Assembly: GCF_022347285.1 (NCBI RefSeq)
Contig: NZ_JAKRND010000008.1
Coordinates: forward strand, 56,220-120,219
Origin: Corynebacterium sp. ACRPH
GTDB taxonomy: Bacteria > Actinomycetota > Actinomycetes > Mycobacteriales > Mycobacteriaceae
Direction: 5' to 3'
DNA length: 64,000 nucleotides
The notes beneath the pieces are model-generated. The model saw only the letters and a list, made by a program, of their open reading frames with translations, was not told the DNA's origin and did no database searches. Of this stretch, positions 8,743 through 19,812 are shown in pieces (within the stretch, counting starts at the first letter, position 1; each line of letters starts with the position of its first letter). The translations under genes were made by a program, and so were the position numbers.

Positions 8743-9408
8743 ATGAACCAACCCCGCACCTGGTTCACCAGCGACCTGCACCTTGGCCACCCCTTCGTCG
8801 CCGAACTGCGCGGCTACGGCAACAGCGGGGAGATCGATGCGGATGTCGAGCGGCACGACGAAACGATCCTGAATAACCTCACCAGCGCCCTGGCCCCGGG
8901 CGATACGTTGTGGGTTCTCGGCGACATTTCCTCTGGGTGGGGTCCGCAGGAAGAGCGAGCGCTGGACCTGCTGGCCCAGGCCTTTTCCGGTCTGGACGTC
9001 ACCGTTCACCTGATCGCCGGCAACCACGACTCCTGCCATCCGCTGCATGCCAACAGCGCCGAGCGGCAGCGCCGCTTCCTGGAGGTTTTTGATTCCGTGC
9101 AGCCCTACCAGTGTGTCGTCCCGTGGGATCTGGACGGCGACGGGGTGGCCGATAACGAGGACCTAGCTAAGAAGGCCGATACCGAGGTCGCCTGGCTGTG
9201 CCACTTCCCGCGCCCTGGTCAGGATCACGAGGGCATGGAGTCTCGCTACGACTCTCTGCGCCTGGACGTGCCATACGTCATTCACGGCCACCTGCATTCC
9301 GCGGCGCCCATCACTGGGCCGGGTCAGGTCGACGTGGGAGTGGATGCTTGGGATCTGCGCCCCGCCCCATATGAAGAGGTCATGGAGTTGCTTTACCGCG
9401 ATGCATAG
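8743..9408 (+). CDS. Calcineurin-like metallophosphoesterase
   Basis: A 221-residue protein with all metallophosphoesterase blocks in order: SDLHLGH (residues 9-15), GDIS, GNHD, CHFPRP and GHLHS, which supply the two-metal site. Such enzymes hydrolyse phosphomonoesters or phosphodiesters; the subgroup resembles small cytosolic phosphoesterases of unknown substrate. It has no signal peptide. A good ribosome site, GAAGGAGTGACCA, precedes the ATG. It is transcribed away from the symporter gene. Confidence 0.88.
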   Translation: MNQPRTWFTSDLHLGHPFVAELRGYGNSGEIDADVERHDETILNNLTSALAPGDTLWVLGDISSGWGPQEERALDLLAQAFSGLDVTVHLIAGNHDSCHPLHANSAERQRRFLEVFDSVQPYQCVVPWDLDGDGVADNEDLAKKADTEVAWLCHFPRPGQDHEGMESRYDSLRLDVPYVIHGHLHSAAPITGPGQVDVGVDAWDLRPAPYEEVMELLYRDA

Positions 9409-9547
9409 CGCCCAAAGCCGGCGCGTAAGTATCTATTTATGTATATTTATGCTGTGCGTTTATCGCTCGGGGCACTTTGTTGACCCTTTTTCTAGGTGAC
9501 GCTAACTTCTCGGCGCGCAACAACATGAATAAACGGGACTTGAGGTT

Positions 9548-10513
9548 ATGACGTTCGACTTTTCCCAGTACACCTACCGTCCGCGGCATGCGGCGAAGAG
9601 CTCACGCTCCGCTGCAAAGGGCATCGCCACCGCCGCTCTGACCGCCTCCATTGGTGTGGCAGGGTTCGCCGTCCCGGCGAATGCTGCGCCTGCGGGTCCG
9701 CCCGCCGGATCGCAGCTTCCGCCCATGCCGCAGGTTCAGCTGCCCCCGCCGCCGCAGCTCCCACAGCTCCCACCGTTGCCTCCGGTTCCGCAGGCTGTGG
9801 AGGATGCGCTGAACCAGTTGGGAATGTCCGCCAACCAGATCCCGGGTTCCTCCGCCCCGCAGCGCCCGGCGCCGCACCGGTCGGCACCGAACAATGGCTA
9901 CAAGGTACGCACGATCCACAACGTGCCCGCGCGCACATCCATGGCAGTGGTGACCAATAACGGCATCGCCAAGACCCCGAACGCGGATGAGTCTCGCCCG
10001 GGGCTTTCCATCGTGAAGCTGTACATGGCGGACTACGTGCTGCGCTACGGCGATCGCAGTAACTCCGATCGTTACCTGGCAGAGCGCATGATCCGCTTCT
10101 CCGACGACGGTGCAGCCTCCAAGGTCTACCGCAAGTACCCGCGATCTATCAGTACCATCGCCCGCGAGTATGGCCTACGCAACACCCGTGCAGCCGTCCA
10201 CTGGGGTAACTCCTATACATCCGCGACGGATACCGCTCTATTCCTGCACAAGCTGCGTATCCGCCACCCGCGCTCCCTGGTGCTGCACTGGATGCGCACC
10301 GCCAGCCCCGTGGCGGCTGACGGCACCCGCCAGAACTGGGGAACGGTGCACCTGCCGGGCGTCAACGGCACGAAGTGGGGCTGGTCCGATTACGGTCGCC
10401 AGACTTTGGCTTCGGCCTCCTTCGGCAACGGATACACCGTGGCCTCCTTCTCCTGGGGCGGCCGTGCGGTGCAGAACGCAGATACTCGAGCGGCAGCAGG
10501 ATACCTGCGATAG
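9548..10513 (+). CDS. Secreted serine beta-lactamase/transpeptidase-fold protein
   Basis: A 321-residue exported protein. A long basic N-terminus and a hydrophobic segment end at ANA (about residue 46). A Pro-rich linker (residues 48-85; PQLPQLPPLPPVPQ) follows. The C-terminal domain carries the three motifs of penicillin-interacting serine hydrolases at the expected spacing: S154-I-V-K157 (SxxK), S185-D-D-G-A-A (the class A SDN position) and K276-W-G (the KTG position). The second and third motifs are variants, so beta-lactam hydrolysis is doubtful; a cell-wall or regulatory role is equally possible. GAGGTT precedes the ATG. It sits upstream of the Q/G/Y-repeat membrane protein gene, which starts 87 bp later. 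Confidence 0.7.
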   Translation: MTFDFSQYTYRPRHAAKSSRSAAKGIATAALTASIGVAGFAVPANAAPAGPPAGSQLPPMPQVQLPPPPQLPQLPPLPPVPQAVEDALNQLGMSANQIPGSSAPQRPAPHRSAPNNGYKVRTIHNVPARTSMAVVTNNGIAKTPNADESRPGLSIVKLYMADYVLRYGDRSNSDRYLAERMIRFSDDGAASKVYRKYPRSISTIAREYGLRNTRAAVHWGNSYTSATDTALFLHKLRIRHPRSLVLHWMRTASPVAADGTRQNWGTVHLPGVNGTKWGWSDYGRQTLASASFGNGYTVASFSWGGRAVQNADTRAAAGYLR

Positions 10514-10600
10514 TCTTAAGTCTCGAAGTGCAGTGGCACATAAGCAACTAAGGCACATGAAGGATTGAGCTCGGCTCCTGGTACGGAAAGTTTTTAGGTA

Positions 10601-11479
10601 ATGGCACCACAGAACAAGAACCCTTTCAACAGCGGAGGCAACGGCGCGGACGGGCAGAACGCCGACAATCCGACCGAATATTTGGGGCAAGCCAAGTCGG
10701 AAGGGGCAGGTGCGGAGCCCCCGCAGTACCGCCGCCAGGATGATCAGAGCACACAGGTATTCGGAGCCTCCGGTACTGGAAACTCGCAGGGCTACCAGAA
10801 CACGGGCAATCAGGGGTACGGTGCGCCTGGTTTTAACCCTCAGGGTGGCTACGGCCAGGCAGACCAGCAGGGCTATGGCCAGCAAGGATACGGTCAGGCC
10901 GGTCAGCAGGGCTATGGCCAAGCTGCCTACGGTCAACAGGGCTACGGTCAACAGGGCTACGGCCAGCAGGGTTATGGCCAGCAAGGATACGGTCAGGCCG
11001 GCCAGCAGGGTTACGGCCAGCCCGGCCAGGCATATGGTCAGGCATACGGCCAGCCCGGCCAGGCATATGGTCAGGCATACGGCCAGCCCGGCCCTAACGG
11101 CTCCAACGGACAAGGTGGCAACGGCAAAGTAACCAAGATCGTCGTCGGCCTACTGGTGCTTATCGCGCTGGTAGTTGGCGGTGTGCTGATTTACAACCTG
11201 GTCTCCAGCGACGACGACGGCGACGAAAAGCCCACCTCCTCTACATCCGAGACCACGGATACGACGGGGGAGAACAACGAAGAGACTTCGGGGAACCAGA
11301 ACGAAGACAACCCGCTGACCTCGATCCCCACCCCCTCTGGCATCACTCTGCCCTCGGACTTCCCGGACATGTCTGATTACCAGGATCAGCTCGACGACAG
11401 CCTGAAAGATTTGGAAGAGATGCTGAGCAGCATGACCGAAAGCCCCGCCGTGCCCACCGGTAGGCCCAGCTACAACTAG
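10601..11479 (+). CDS. Single-pass membrane protein with a Q/G/Y-repeat cytoplasmic region
   Basis: A 292-residue protein. Residues about 70-165 are tandem repeats of [15 protein letters not shown] and [11 protein letters not shown], a prion-like low-complexity composition. One transmembrane helix follows (about residues 178-201, ending [10 protein letters not shown]), and then an acidic Ser/Thr-rich tail ([16 protein letters not shown]) that should lie outside the membrane. No catalytic domain is visible. Similar Q/G-rich N-termini precede membrane domains in several corynebacterial proteins, including the one at 37802 here. They could drive clustering or disordered anchoring; that is inference. 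The ATG is preceded by a weak AGG. A strong terminator follows at 11547. Confidence 0.75.
   Translation: MAPQNKNPFNSGGNGADGQNADNPTEYLGQAKSEGAGAEPPQYRRQDDQSTQVFGASGTGNSQGYQNTGNQGYGAPGFNPQGGYGQADQQGYGQQGYGQAGQQGYGQAAYGQQGYGQQGYGQQGYGQQGYGQAGQQGYGQPGQAYGQAYGQPGQAYGQAYGQPGPNGSNGQGGNGKVTKIVVGLLVLIALVVGGVLIYNLVSSDDDGDEKPTSSTSETTDTTGENNEETSGNQNEDNPLTSIPTPSGITLPSDFPDMSDYQDQLDDSLKDLEEMLSSMTESPAVPTGRPSYN
10845..11095 (+). repeat. Coding tandem repeats (Gly-Tyr-Gly-Gln units)
   Basis: Near-identical 15-18-bp units of the type GGYCAGCARGGMTAYGGYCA repeat across this stretch, followed by three longer CCCGGCCAGGCATATGGTCA units. Identity at DNA level suggests recent slippage expansion, so repeat number is likely to vary between strains. 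Confidence 0.8.
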
Positions 11480-11481
11480 TT

Positions 11482-11511
11482 AAGCTGCAACGGTGCAAGC
11501 TGCAACGGTGC
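11482..11511 (+). repeat. 15-bp perfect tandem duplication after a stop codon
   Basis: AAGCTGCAACGGTGC is present twice in direct succession (11482-11496, 11497-11511), just after the stop at 11479. It is non-coding and probably arose by slippage. Confidence 0.9.
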
Positions 11512-11546
11512 CCAGAACTTAAGGGCGCCAAACTCCAAGCAAAAAC

Positions 11547-11585
11547 AAGAAACCCCCAGGCGGACTTAAAACCTGGGGGTTTCTT
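11547..11585 (+). terminator. Strong bidirectional-type terminator
   Basis: A perfect 14-bp stem, AAGAAACCCCCAGG (11547-11560) with CCTGGGGGTTTCTT (11572-11585), and an 11-nt loop. T-rich on both flanks. It ends the Q/G/Y-protein transcript. Confidence 0.9.
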
Positions 11586-11870
11586 GCTGACGTTTCAAGA
11601 GGAGAATGACCGTTCGTATGTGGATCCTTTCTGTCGACCACTGAGCACTAATCTAAAGTGCCTTCCTGGAAAAACCCTGTGTACGGTCTGCAAGGTCGCT
11701 ACGCGTTAGATAGGCTTTTCCCGCAAACGATAAAACCCCTGTTCAAGAACCGAAAACGGGCTCGCTGCAACCAGGAATTCTCACTCTGAGGACATGATTG
11801 TCCGGGCGAGGGGATAGGGTATTGCAAGACCTACACACGTTCGAGTACGAAATTGGGGAGTGATCCCGCC
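11586..11870. other. Upstream region of the BCCT transporter
   Basis: A 285-bp stretch without a plausible gene. It has AT-rich patches and a TAGGGT box near 11814 that could be the -10 of the BCCT gene, giving a leader of about 50 nt. No recognisable riboswitch or paired operator was seen. Confidence 0.4.
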
Positions 11871-13727
11871 ATGGAAGGCGAAAAATCTACAGCCGCGGCA
11901 AACGCGGAAAAAGTAAAGGTCGACCCGCTAATTTTCTGGGTTGCCTTCGGCTTCATCGTTGCCTTTGTCGGCTACGCGATCATCTTCAAGGACAGGGCCG
12001 CAGAAAGCCTGCAGACCGGCGCAAACTGGCTGCTGGAGAACTTCAACTGGCTGTACATTGGCAGCATCTCCTTGGCCTTCCTGTTCCTCATCGTTCTCTT
12101 TGTCTCCCGCTTCGGCCGCATGCGCCTGGGCGTAGAAGGTGAGGAGCCTGCATTCCGAACTATGTCTTGGTTCGCGATGCTCTTCGCCGGCGGCCTCGGC
12201 TCCGTGCTGATGTTCTACGGTGTGGCCGAGCCGATGAACCACGTCGTCAACGTGCCCATGCAGGACGCAGAACCGATGAGCACCGAAGCGATCGGCGAGG
12301 CCATGGGCTTTACCCTGTATCACTTCGGCCTGCACATGTGGGTTATCTTCGCCCTGCCGGGCCTTGCTCTGGGCTACTTCATCTACAAGCGTCACCTCCC
12401 GCCGCGCGTATCTAGTATCTTCGCGCCCATTCTTGGCGCCAGTATCTACGGGTGGCCCGGAAAGCTTATTGACGCCCTGTCCATCATCGGCACCGTTTTC
12501 GGCATCGCGGTTTCGGTCGGCCTCGGTACGCTACAGATCAACTCTGGCCTGGCCAAGGTGTTCGGCGCGGACACCGTCGCATGGGTGCAGATCAGCATCC
12601 TTGTCGTCATCGTGGTGGCGTCGTCCATCTCGGTATCCACGGGGCTGTCGAAGGGCATCAAGTGGCTGTCCAACATCAACATCCTCGCCGCAACTTTGCT
12701 GATGGTGTTTGTACTGTTGACCGGCCCCACGCTTCTACTGCTGCGCGGCACGATGGATGCCACCAGCTTGTACGCGGAGTACCTGCCGAAGATCATGTTC
12801 TGGTCCGACTCGCAGCAGGTAAACCCCGGCTGGCAGGGTAAGTGGACGGTCTTCTACTGGGCGTGGACGATCTGCTGGTCGCCTTTCGTGGGCATGTTCG
12901 TCGCCCGCATTTCCCGTGGCCGTACCGTCCGTGAGTTCATCGGTGGCGTGCTGCTGCTGCCGACTGCGTTCACCATCGTTTGGTTCTCCGTCTTTGGCTA
13001 CGCCGGCCTGGACATCGAGAAGAAGGAGCCGGGCGTGCTGACCCAGCCGATCGTGGAAGAGGGCGATCCCGCCACCGCGCTGTTCACCTTCTTGGAGCAC
13101 TTCCCGTGGACCCTTGCCATCAGCATCCTGGCGCTGTTCGTTATCGCCATCTTCTTCGTCACCTCCATCGACTCTGCGGCGCTGATCAACGACATGTTCG
13201 CCGCCGGTGAAGAGGGCAAGACCCCGCTGATCTACCGCCTGCTGTGGTGCATCATGATCGGTGCCGTCGCAGGTTCCATCCTGATCATGGCTCCGGATTC
13301 CGGAATCGATGCGCTGCAGCAAACCGTGATTATCATTGGCTTCCCATTCGTGCTGTTCAACTTCGTCATGATGTTCTCTCTCGTGAAGGGAATGAACGAC
13401 GACTCTGCGGCACGCCCCGAGCCGCCGAGCCGCCAGTGGGGCAAGACCGACTCTGCGGAGAAGCTGGCCGAGCACGAAGCTCGCCCGGCCCCTGGCTATG
13501 ACAACGAGGGTAACGAGCACGCCCGCTTCGAGTACGACGCGGAAGGAAACCTCGTCATCCCTGGCAACGTGCGCATCGAGGGCGACCTGGGAATCGTTGG
13601 CGACGTGGACAATGAGGCGGAAGTCGCCCCCGCGCGCCCGATGTACGACCAGGAGGGCGAACTGATTACGGACGAGCCGACTGAGCCCGAAGGCTCGGCG
13701 GAGGATGAGGGCGTCAATAAGGAATAG
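11871..13727 (+). CDS. BCCT-family secondary transporter (betaine/ectoine/carnitine type)
   Basis: A 618-residue transporter with about 12 helices. Family signatures: GLGSVLMFYGVAEP in the glycine-rich helix, the Trp-box segment WAWTICWSPFVGMFVARISR, and FVTSIDSAALINDMF. BCCT carriers import compatible solutes, usually with sodium, for osmoprotection. The C-terminal tail (about 130 residues) is strongly acidic and contains three YDxEG units (YDNEGN, YDAEGN, YDQEGE). It is unlike the short basic osmosensing tail of BetP, so this is more probably an EctP- or LcoP-like paralogue, or a new type. The ATG at 11871 is preceded by GGGGAG at 10 nt; a TTG extension to 11853 is less likely. Confidence 0.9.
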   Translation: MEGEKSTAAANAEKVKVDPLIFWVAFGFIVAFVGYAIIFKDRAAESLQTGANWLLENFNWLYIGSISLAFLFLIVLFVSRFGRMRLGVEGEEPAFRTMSWFAMLFAGGLGSVLMFYGVAEPMNHVVNVPMQDAEPMSTEAIGEAMGFTLYHFGLHMWVIFALPGLALGYFIYKRHLPPRVSSIFAPILGASIYGWPGKLIDALSIIGTVFGIAVSVGLGTLQINSGLAKVFGADTVAWVQISILVVIVVASSISVSTGLSKGIKWLSNINILAATLLMVFVLLTGPTLLLLRGTMDATSLYAEYLPKIMFWSDSQQVNPGWQGKWTVFYWAWTICWSPFVGMFVARISRGRTVREFIGGVLLLPTAFTIVWFSVFGYAGLDIEKKEPGVLTQPIVEEGDPATALFTFLEHFPWTLAISILALFVIAIFFVTSIDSAALINDMFAAGEEGKTPLIYRLLWCIMIGAVAGSILIMAPDSGIDALQQTVIIIGFPFVLFNFVMMFSLVKGMNDDSAARPEPPSRQWGKTDSAEKLAEHEARPAPGYDNEGNEHARFEYDAEGNLVIPGNVRIEGDLGIVGDVDNEAEVAPARPMYDQEGELITDEPTEPEGSAEDEGVNKE

Positions 13728-13812
13728 ATCAGGAAAAGCGTTAAGCACAATCGCACCTACAACATCGGTAGGCTGGATCTAGTACGAATAAACCTATAAA
13801 AAAGGAGTGACC

Positions 13813-14667
13813 ATGGTTCAGCGTGTAGGTGTTATCGGTGCAGGTCTGATGGGATCTGGCATCGCAGAGGTCGCCGCCAAGGCTGGCAGCGACGTGCTGG
13901 TTTGGGAGGCCAAGCAGGAGTTCGCCGATGCGGGTAAGGCTCGCATCGAGAAGTCCCTGGACAAGGCCGTCAGCCGCGGCAAGCTGTCCGAGGAGGACCG
14001 CGACGCAGCTCTGGGCCGTCTGACCTTCACCACCAAGCTCGAGGACTTCGCTGACCGCGAGCTGGTCATGGAGGCCATCATCGAGAACGAGGACATCAAG
14101 AAGGACGTCTTCGCCAAGCTGGATGAGATCGTCGAGGACAAGAAGGCGCCGCTGTGCTCCAACACGTCCTCCCTGCCGATCCAGACCATCGCCAGCGCCA
14201 CCAAGAACCCGGGCCGTGTGCTGGGTCTGCACTTCTTCAACCCCGTTCCGGTTCTGCCGCTGGTGGAGGTCATCCCGGCGCTGACCACCGACGAGGACGT
14301 CGTTGAGGTGGCTCAGACCTACGCCACCGAGAAGCTGGGCAAGCAAGCCATCCGCGCGAAGGACCGCTCCGGCTTCATCGTGAACTTCCTGCTGGTGCCG
14401 TACATGCTCTCCGCAGTGCGCATGGTGGAAAACGGCGTGGCAACCCCGGAGGATATCGATACTGGCATGAAGCTGGGCGCTAACCACCCGATGGGTCCGC
14501 TGACCCTGGCAGACATGGTTGGCCTGGATACCTGCGCCTTCATCGCAGACGTCATGTACAAGGAGTTCGGCGACCCGAGCTACGCCTGCCCGCCGCTGCT
14601 GCGCCGCATGGTTACCGCAGGTCACACCGGGCGCAAGTCCGGCAAGGGATTTTACGAGTACAATTAA
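13813..14667 (+). CDS. fadB2: 3-hydroxybutyryl-CoA dehydrogenase
   Basis: A 284-residue 3-hydroxyacyl-CoA dehydrogenase. The N-terminal NAD site is VGVIGAGLMGSGIAEVAAKAG. SNTSSLPIQ and GLHFFNPVPV form the catalytic region (catalytic His in HFFNP), with FIVNFLLVPYML and GANHPMGPLTLADMVGLD in the C-terminal dimerisation domain. It oxidises 3-hydroxybutyryl-CoA in short-chain fatty acid or butyrate metabolism. It lacks a hydratase domain, as is typical of the FadB2/Hbd form. The ATG at 13813 follows AAAAAAGGAGTGACC. It appears to be a single-gene unit, with the csbD-like gene starting 85 bp downstream. Confidence 0.92.
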   Translation: MVQRVGVIGAGLMGSGIAEVAAKAGSDVLVWEAKQEFADAGKARIEKSLDKAVSRGKLSEEDRDAALGRLTFTTKLEDFADRELVMEAIIENEDIKKDVFAKLDEIVEDKKAPLCSNTSSLPIQTIASATKNPGRVLGLHFFNPVPVLPLVEVIPALTTDEDVVEVAQTYATEKLGKQAIRAKDRSGFIVNFLLVPYMLSAVRMVENGVATPEDIDTGMKLGANHPMGPLTLADMVGLDTCAFIADVMYKEFGDPSYACPPLLRRMVTAGHTGRKSGKGFYEYN

Positions 14668-14752
14668 ACCCACGACACTCGCTAGGTAAATTAAGGGTTC
14701 GCAACCGTGGATCTGCCTGGCGGGTTGACCCCAACGAAAGGAAGGCCAACAT

Positions 14753-14956
14753 ATGTCCATCGACGATCTGAAGAACAAGGCAGAGGGCGCCGCAGGTCAG
14801 GCCAAGGAAGCCGCCGGCGAGGCCACCAATAACCAGGACCTGGCTAACGAAGGTCGCGCAGACCAGACCAAGTCCGACATCAAGGACAAGGCCAACGAGC
14901 TGAAGGACAAGGCTTCCGACGCTGTAAACAAGGTTCTGGGCGACGCTCAGAAGTAA
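14753..14956 (+). CDS. CsbD-like general stress protein
   Basis: A 67-residue, highly charged, Ala/Lys/Asp-rich helical protein (MSIDDLKNKAEGAAGQAKEA...). The pattern of K-A-E-G-A-A-G-Q-A-K-E-A-A-G matches CsbD-family small stress proteins, whose mechanism is not known. A strong GAAAGGAAGG ribosome site lies upstream of the ATG. A near-perfect terminator follows at 14970. Confidence 0.85.
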   Translation: MSIDDLKNKAEGAAGQAKEAAGEATNNQDLANEGRADQTKSDIKDKANELKDKASDAVNKVLGDAQK

Positions 14957-14969
14957 AACTTAAAACGAC

Positions 14970-15001
14970 AAATTCCCGGCTGAAAAATCAGCCGGGAATT
15001 T
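14970..15001. terminator. Bidirectional terminator between csbD-like and the aminotransferase
   Basis: AAATTCCCGGCTGA (14970-14983), an AAAA loop, and TCAGCCGGGAATTT (14988-15001) form a perfect 14-bp stem with A/T-rich ends on both sides. It can terminate both convergent genes. Confidence 0.9.
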
Positions 15002-15048
15002 TGCTATTGCCCGGGGGAGCTCCCGGCGCGCTGGCGCGTGCCGGAGCC

Positions 15049-16437
15049 TTACAGCGCCTGGTCAACGACCGCTGCCGCGCGGTCGACGATCTCCAGTGCC
15101 CAGTTCAGCTGCTCCTCGGTGGTGATCAGCGGCGGGGCGAAGTGCAGGCGGTGGCCCGAAACCATCGGCCAAATGCCAGCCTTCTTCAGCTCGGCGCCGA
15201 ACGCACCCATGGCCTCGCCACCCATCGGAGTCTTGGCCTCCTGGTCGCTGACGAACTCGATGGCCCAGAAGAAGCCCTTGCCGCGGACGTTACCCACGCT
15301 TGGGTGGTTCTCCGCGATCTTCTCCATCGCCGGGGCGATCACGCGCTCGCCCAGCTCGGCAACCTTCTCGAAGGTGTTCTCCTCGCGGTAGACCTTCTGC
15401 GCAGCCAGGCCGGGGGCACATGCCAGCGGGTGGCCGGAGTAGGTCAGGCCGCCCGGGTAGGGCTTGTCGGCGAAGCGCTGGTAGACGGCCTCGTTCATCA
15501 TCACGCCACCCAGCGGCGCCATGCCGGAGTTCACGCCCTTGGCGAAGGTAACCAGGTCCGGCTGCAGATCCTTGCCGCCGTGCTCGTAGGCGAACATCTT
15601 GCCGGTACGGCCGAAGCCGACCATGACCTCATCGGCGATGTACAGCGCGCCGTGGCGGTCGCAGATCTCGCGCACGCCCTGCAGGAAGCCCTCCGGCGGG
15701 ACGATGATGCCGCTGGAGCCCACGACGGACTCGATCAGCACGGCAGCCACGTTGTCCTCGTAGACCAGGGTTTCCTCCAGCGACTGCAGAGCGCGGGCGC
15801 ACTCTTCCTCCTGCGTGGAGGAGTAGAAGGCGCTGCGGTACAGGAACGGACCCCAGAAGTGCTTCACGTCGCCGTCGGTGGTGGGGTTGCCGTGGCGGCG
15901 AGCCTCACCGGTGGCCATGATCGCGGAGCCGGTAGCGCCGTGGTAGCTGCGGTAGGCCGTCAGGATCTTGGACTTGCCGGTGGTCAGGCGCGCCATGCGA
16001 ATGGCGTGCTCGATGGCGTCCGCGCCACCGTTGGTGAAAAAGATGTGGGAGAAGTCGCCCTGCGCTTGCTCCACGATTTCCTTGGCCAGTTCGCTGCGCA
16101 CATCGTTGGAGAACGCGGGGTTCTGGTTGGTGATGCGCGTTGCCTGCTGCTGGATTGCCTCTACCAGCTTCGGGTGGGCGTGGCCCAGGTTGGCGCTGAC
16201 CAGCTGGCTGCCCAGGTCCAGGTAGCCGTTGCCCTGGTAGTCGTAGATCCACACGCCCTCCGCGTGGCTGAGCGGCTGCGGGTTGATCTTCTCTTGCGCC
16301 GACCAGCTGTGGAATACATAGTTGCCGTCGTTGTCGCGTACCTGCTGCTCTGCGGTCTTTGCTTTTTCGGTACCGACGCCAACTTTCGCGCCGTCGAAGG
16401 TAGTGAACTCGGTGATGTTAGGGGGTAATTCAGTCAT
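15049..16437 (-). CDS. Class III PLP-dependent aminotransferase
   Basis: A 462-residue fold-type I aminotransferase. FTNGGADAIEHAIRMAR binds phosphate, IADEVMVGFGRTG is the class III core with the Asp that contacts the PLP pyridine, and FAKGVNSG carries the Schiff-base Lys. HSWSAQEKINP near residue 45 resembles the taurine and beta-alanine aminotransferase branch rather than ornithine or GABA enzymes, so an amino acid such as taurine or beta-alanine is a plausible donor; this is inference. It lies 47 bp downstream of the ABC exporter gene on the same strand and may share its transcript. Confidence 0.85.
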   Translation of the reverse strand: MTELPPNITEFTTFDGAKVGVGTEKAKTAEQQVRDNDGNYVFHSWSAQEKINPQPLSHAEGVWIYDYQGNGYLDLGSQLVSANLGHAHPKLVEAIQQQATRITNQNPAFSNDVRSELAKEIVEQAQGDFSHIFFTNGGADAIEHAIRMARLTTGKSKILTAYRSYHGATGSAIMATGEARRHGNPTTDGDVKHFWGPFLYRSAFYSSTQEEECARALQSLEETLVYEDNVAAVLIESVVGSSGIIVPPEGFLQGVREICDRHGALYIADEVMVGFGRTGKMFAYEHGGKDLQPDLVTFAKGVNSGMAPLGGVMMNEAVYQRFADKPYPGGLTYSGHPLACAPGLAAQKVYREENTFEKVAELGERVIAPAMEKIAENHPSVGNVRGKGFFWAIEFVSDQEAKTPMGGEAMGAFGAELKKAGIWPMVSGHRLHFAPPLITTEEQLNWALEIVDRAAAVVDQAL

Positions 16438-16484
16438 TCCCCCAGGCTACTCCTGTGTATTGGCATCGGCAGCGGAGGAGTTGC

Positions 16485-18452
<1,968 letters not shown>

Positions 18453-18463
18453 ACCTAGCCAAG

Positions 18464-19723
18464 TTAATTGTTTACATGCGCCTTAGCGAATTCCGCGATG
18501 CGGTCCAGGGCCTCGTTGAGGATCTCTCGGGAAGTTCCGAAGTTGATGCGCACATGCCCCGCGCCCTGGGCGCCGAACATGGTGCCCTCGTTGAAGGCCA
18601 CGCGGGCGCCTTCCAGTAGTTTCTGGCCCGGCTTCTCTTCCAGCCCCGGGACCTCACTAAGGTCTACCCACAGCAGGAAGCTGGCCTCGGGGCGGATGAA
18701 CTTCGCGCCGGGCAGCACCTCCGGCAGGCGACGTTCGAGCAGATCCAGGTTGCCTTCCAGGTACTCCAGCTCGCTGTCTAGCCAGGCCTCGCCGTCCGTG
18801 TAGGCGGCCTCGGCGGCGACCTGCCCCAGCGTGGAGGCAGATCCGGTGCGCAGCGGGCTGACCTTCGCCATGGCCGCGCGGTCGTCCGCGTTGGTGAAGA
18901 CCATCTGCGCGCAGTGCAGGCCGGCGGTGTTCCACCCCTTGGATGTGGCCAGTACGGTCACGGTCACCCGCGCGGCGCTCTCACTAAGCGTGGCCAGGGG
19001 AGTGTGTTTGTGCGGCGCGTAGACCACCGGCGCGTGGATCTCGTCGGAGATCAGGCGCACGTTGTAGTTGTCGGCCAGCTCCACCAGCTTGGCCAGCTCC
19101 TCCGGGCGCCATGCGCGACCCAGTGGGTTGTACGGGTTGCAGACGATCATCGCGCCCACGCCCGCCGGGTTGTCGGTGTTGGCGAAGGCGGCCTCCAGGG
19201 CCGCGTAGTCGAAAGCCCACTCCTCGGCGCCATCCTTTTCCACCTTGGTCATCTCCACCTCGACCTTCGGGCGCTTCACCGCGCTCGGCACGTCGAAGAA
19301 CGGGTGGTAGCTCGGCACGGGGACGATCACGTCGGAGCCCTGGGGCGTCAATTCGTCGATGGCCGCGGCCACGCCCTTAACTACGTCCGGCACGAGCCGC
19401 ACCCACGTCGGGTCGATCTGCCAGCCGAAACGGCGGTCCAGGAAACCGGCAAGGGCCTTCTCCACCGAGCCATTGCGGCGCTCGTAACCGAAGTACTCTC
19501 GGTCCACGCCTGTCTGGATGGCCTGCTTGACGGCGGGGCAGGTGTCGAAGTCGGTTTCGGCGACCCACAGGGGAAGTACGTCTTCGTCGTAGACGGTCCA
19601 CTTCATCGTCCCGCGGGCGCGCAGCGTGGCGAGGTCGGGGACGGATACGGCGGAATCCTGCGGGCGGGTGTTCTGGGTGTTCTGGAGGTTCTCGGGGTTG
19701 TTGTTCTGGGTGGTTGTGTTCAT
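18464..19723 (-). CDS. aecD: MalY/PatB-type C-S beta-lyase (cystathionine beta-lyase)
   Basis: About 419 residues. A PLP-dependent fold-type I enzyme: PLWVAETDFDTCPAV at the N-terminus is typical of MalY/PatB, VCNPYNPLGR and SDEIHAPVVY are PLP-contact motifs, and the Lys of TSKGWNTAGLHC forms the Schiff base. The corynebacterial homologue AecD cleaves cystathionine and S-aminoethylcysteine, so methionine biosynthesis or thiol release is likely. The ATG at 19723 was preferred over one at 19741. It has GGGAGG very close upstream and a TAGGGT box (19732-19737, minus strand) ending 8 nt before it, so either initiation mode is possible. Confidence 0.85.
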   Translation of the reverse strand: MNTTTQNNNPENLQNTQNTRPQDSAVSVPDLATLRARGTMKWTVYDEDVLPLWVAETDFDTCPAVKQAIQTGVDREYFGYERRNGSVEKALAGFLDRRFGWQIDPTWVRLVPDVVKGVAAAIDELTPQGSDVIVPVPSYHPFFDVPSAVKRPKVEVEMTKVEKDGAEEWAFDYAALEAAFANTDNPAGVGAMIVCNPYNPLGRAWRPEELAKLVELADNYNVRLISDEIHAPVVYAPHKHTPLATLSESAARVTVTVLATSKGWNTAGLHCAQMVFTNADDRAAMAKVSPLRTGSASTLGQVAAEAAYTDGEAWLDSELEYLEGNLDLLERRLPEVLPGAKFIRPEASFLLWVDLSEVPGLEEKPGQKLLEGARVAFNEGTMFGAQGAGHVRINFGTSREILNEALDRIAEFAKAHVNN

Positions 19724-19812
19724 AGCCTCCCACCCTAGCACTCTAGACCGAGCTGTCTAGTAGCCGTCTAGAAACGGCCTATTGCGGGCGCTGAATTAGC
19801 CCAGATTGAGCC

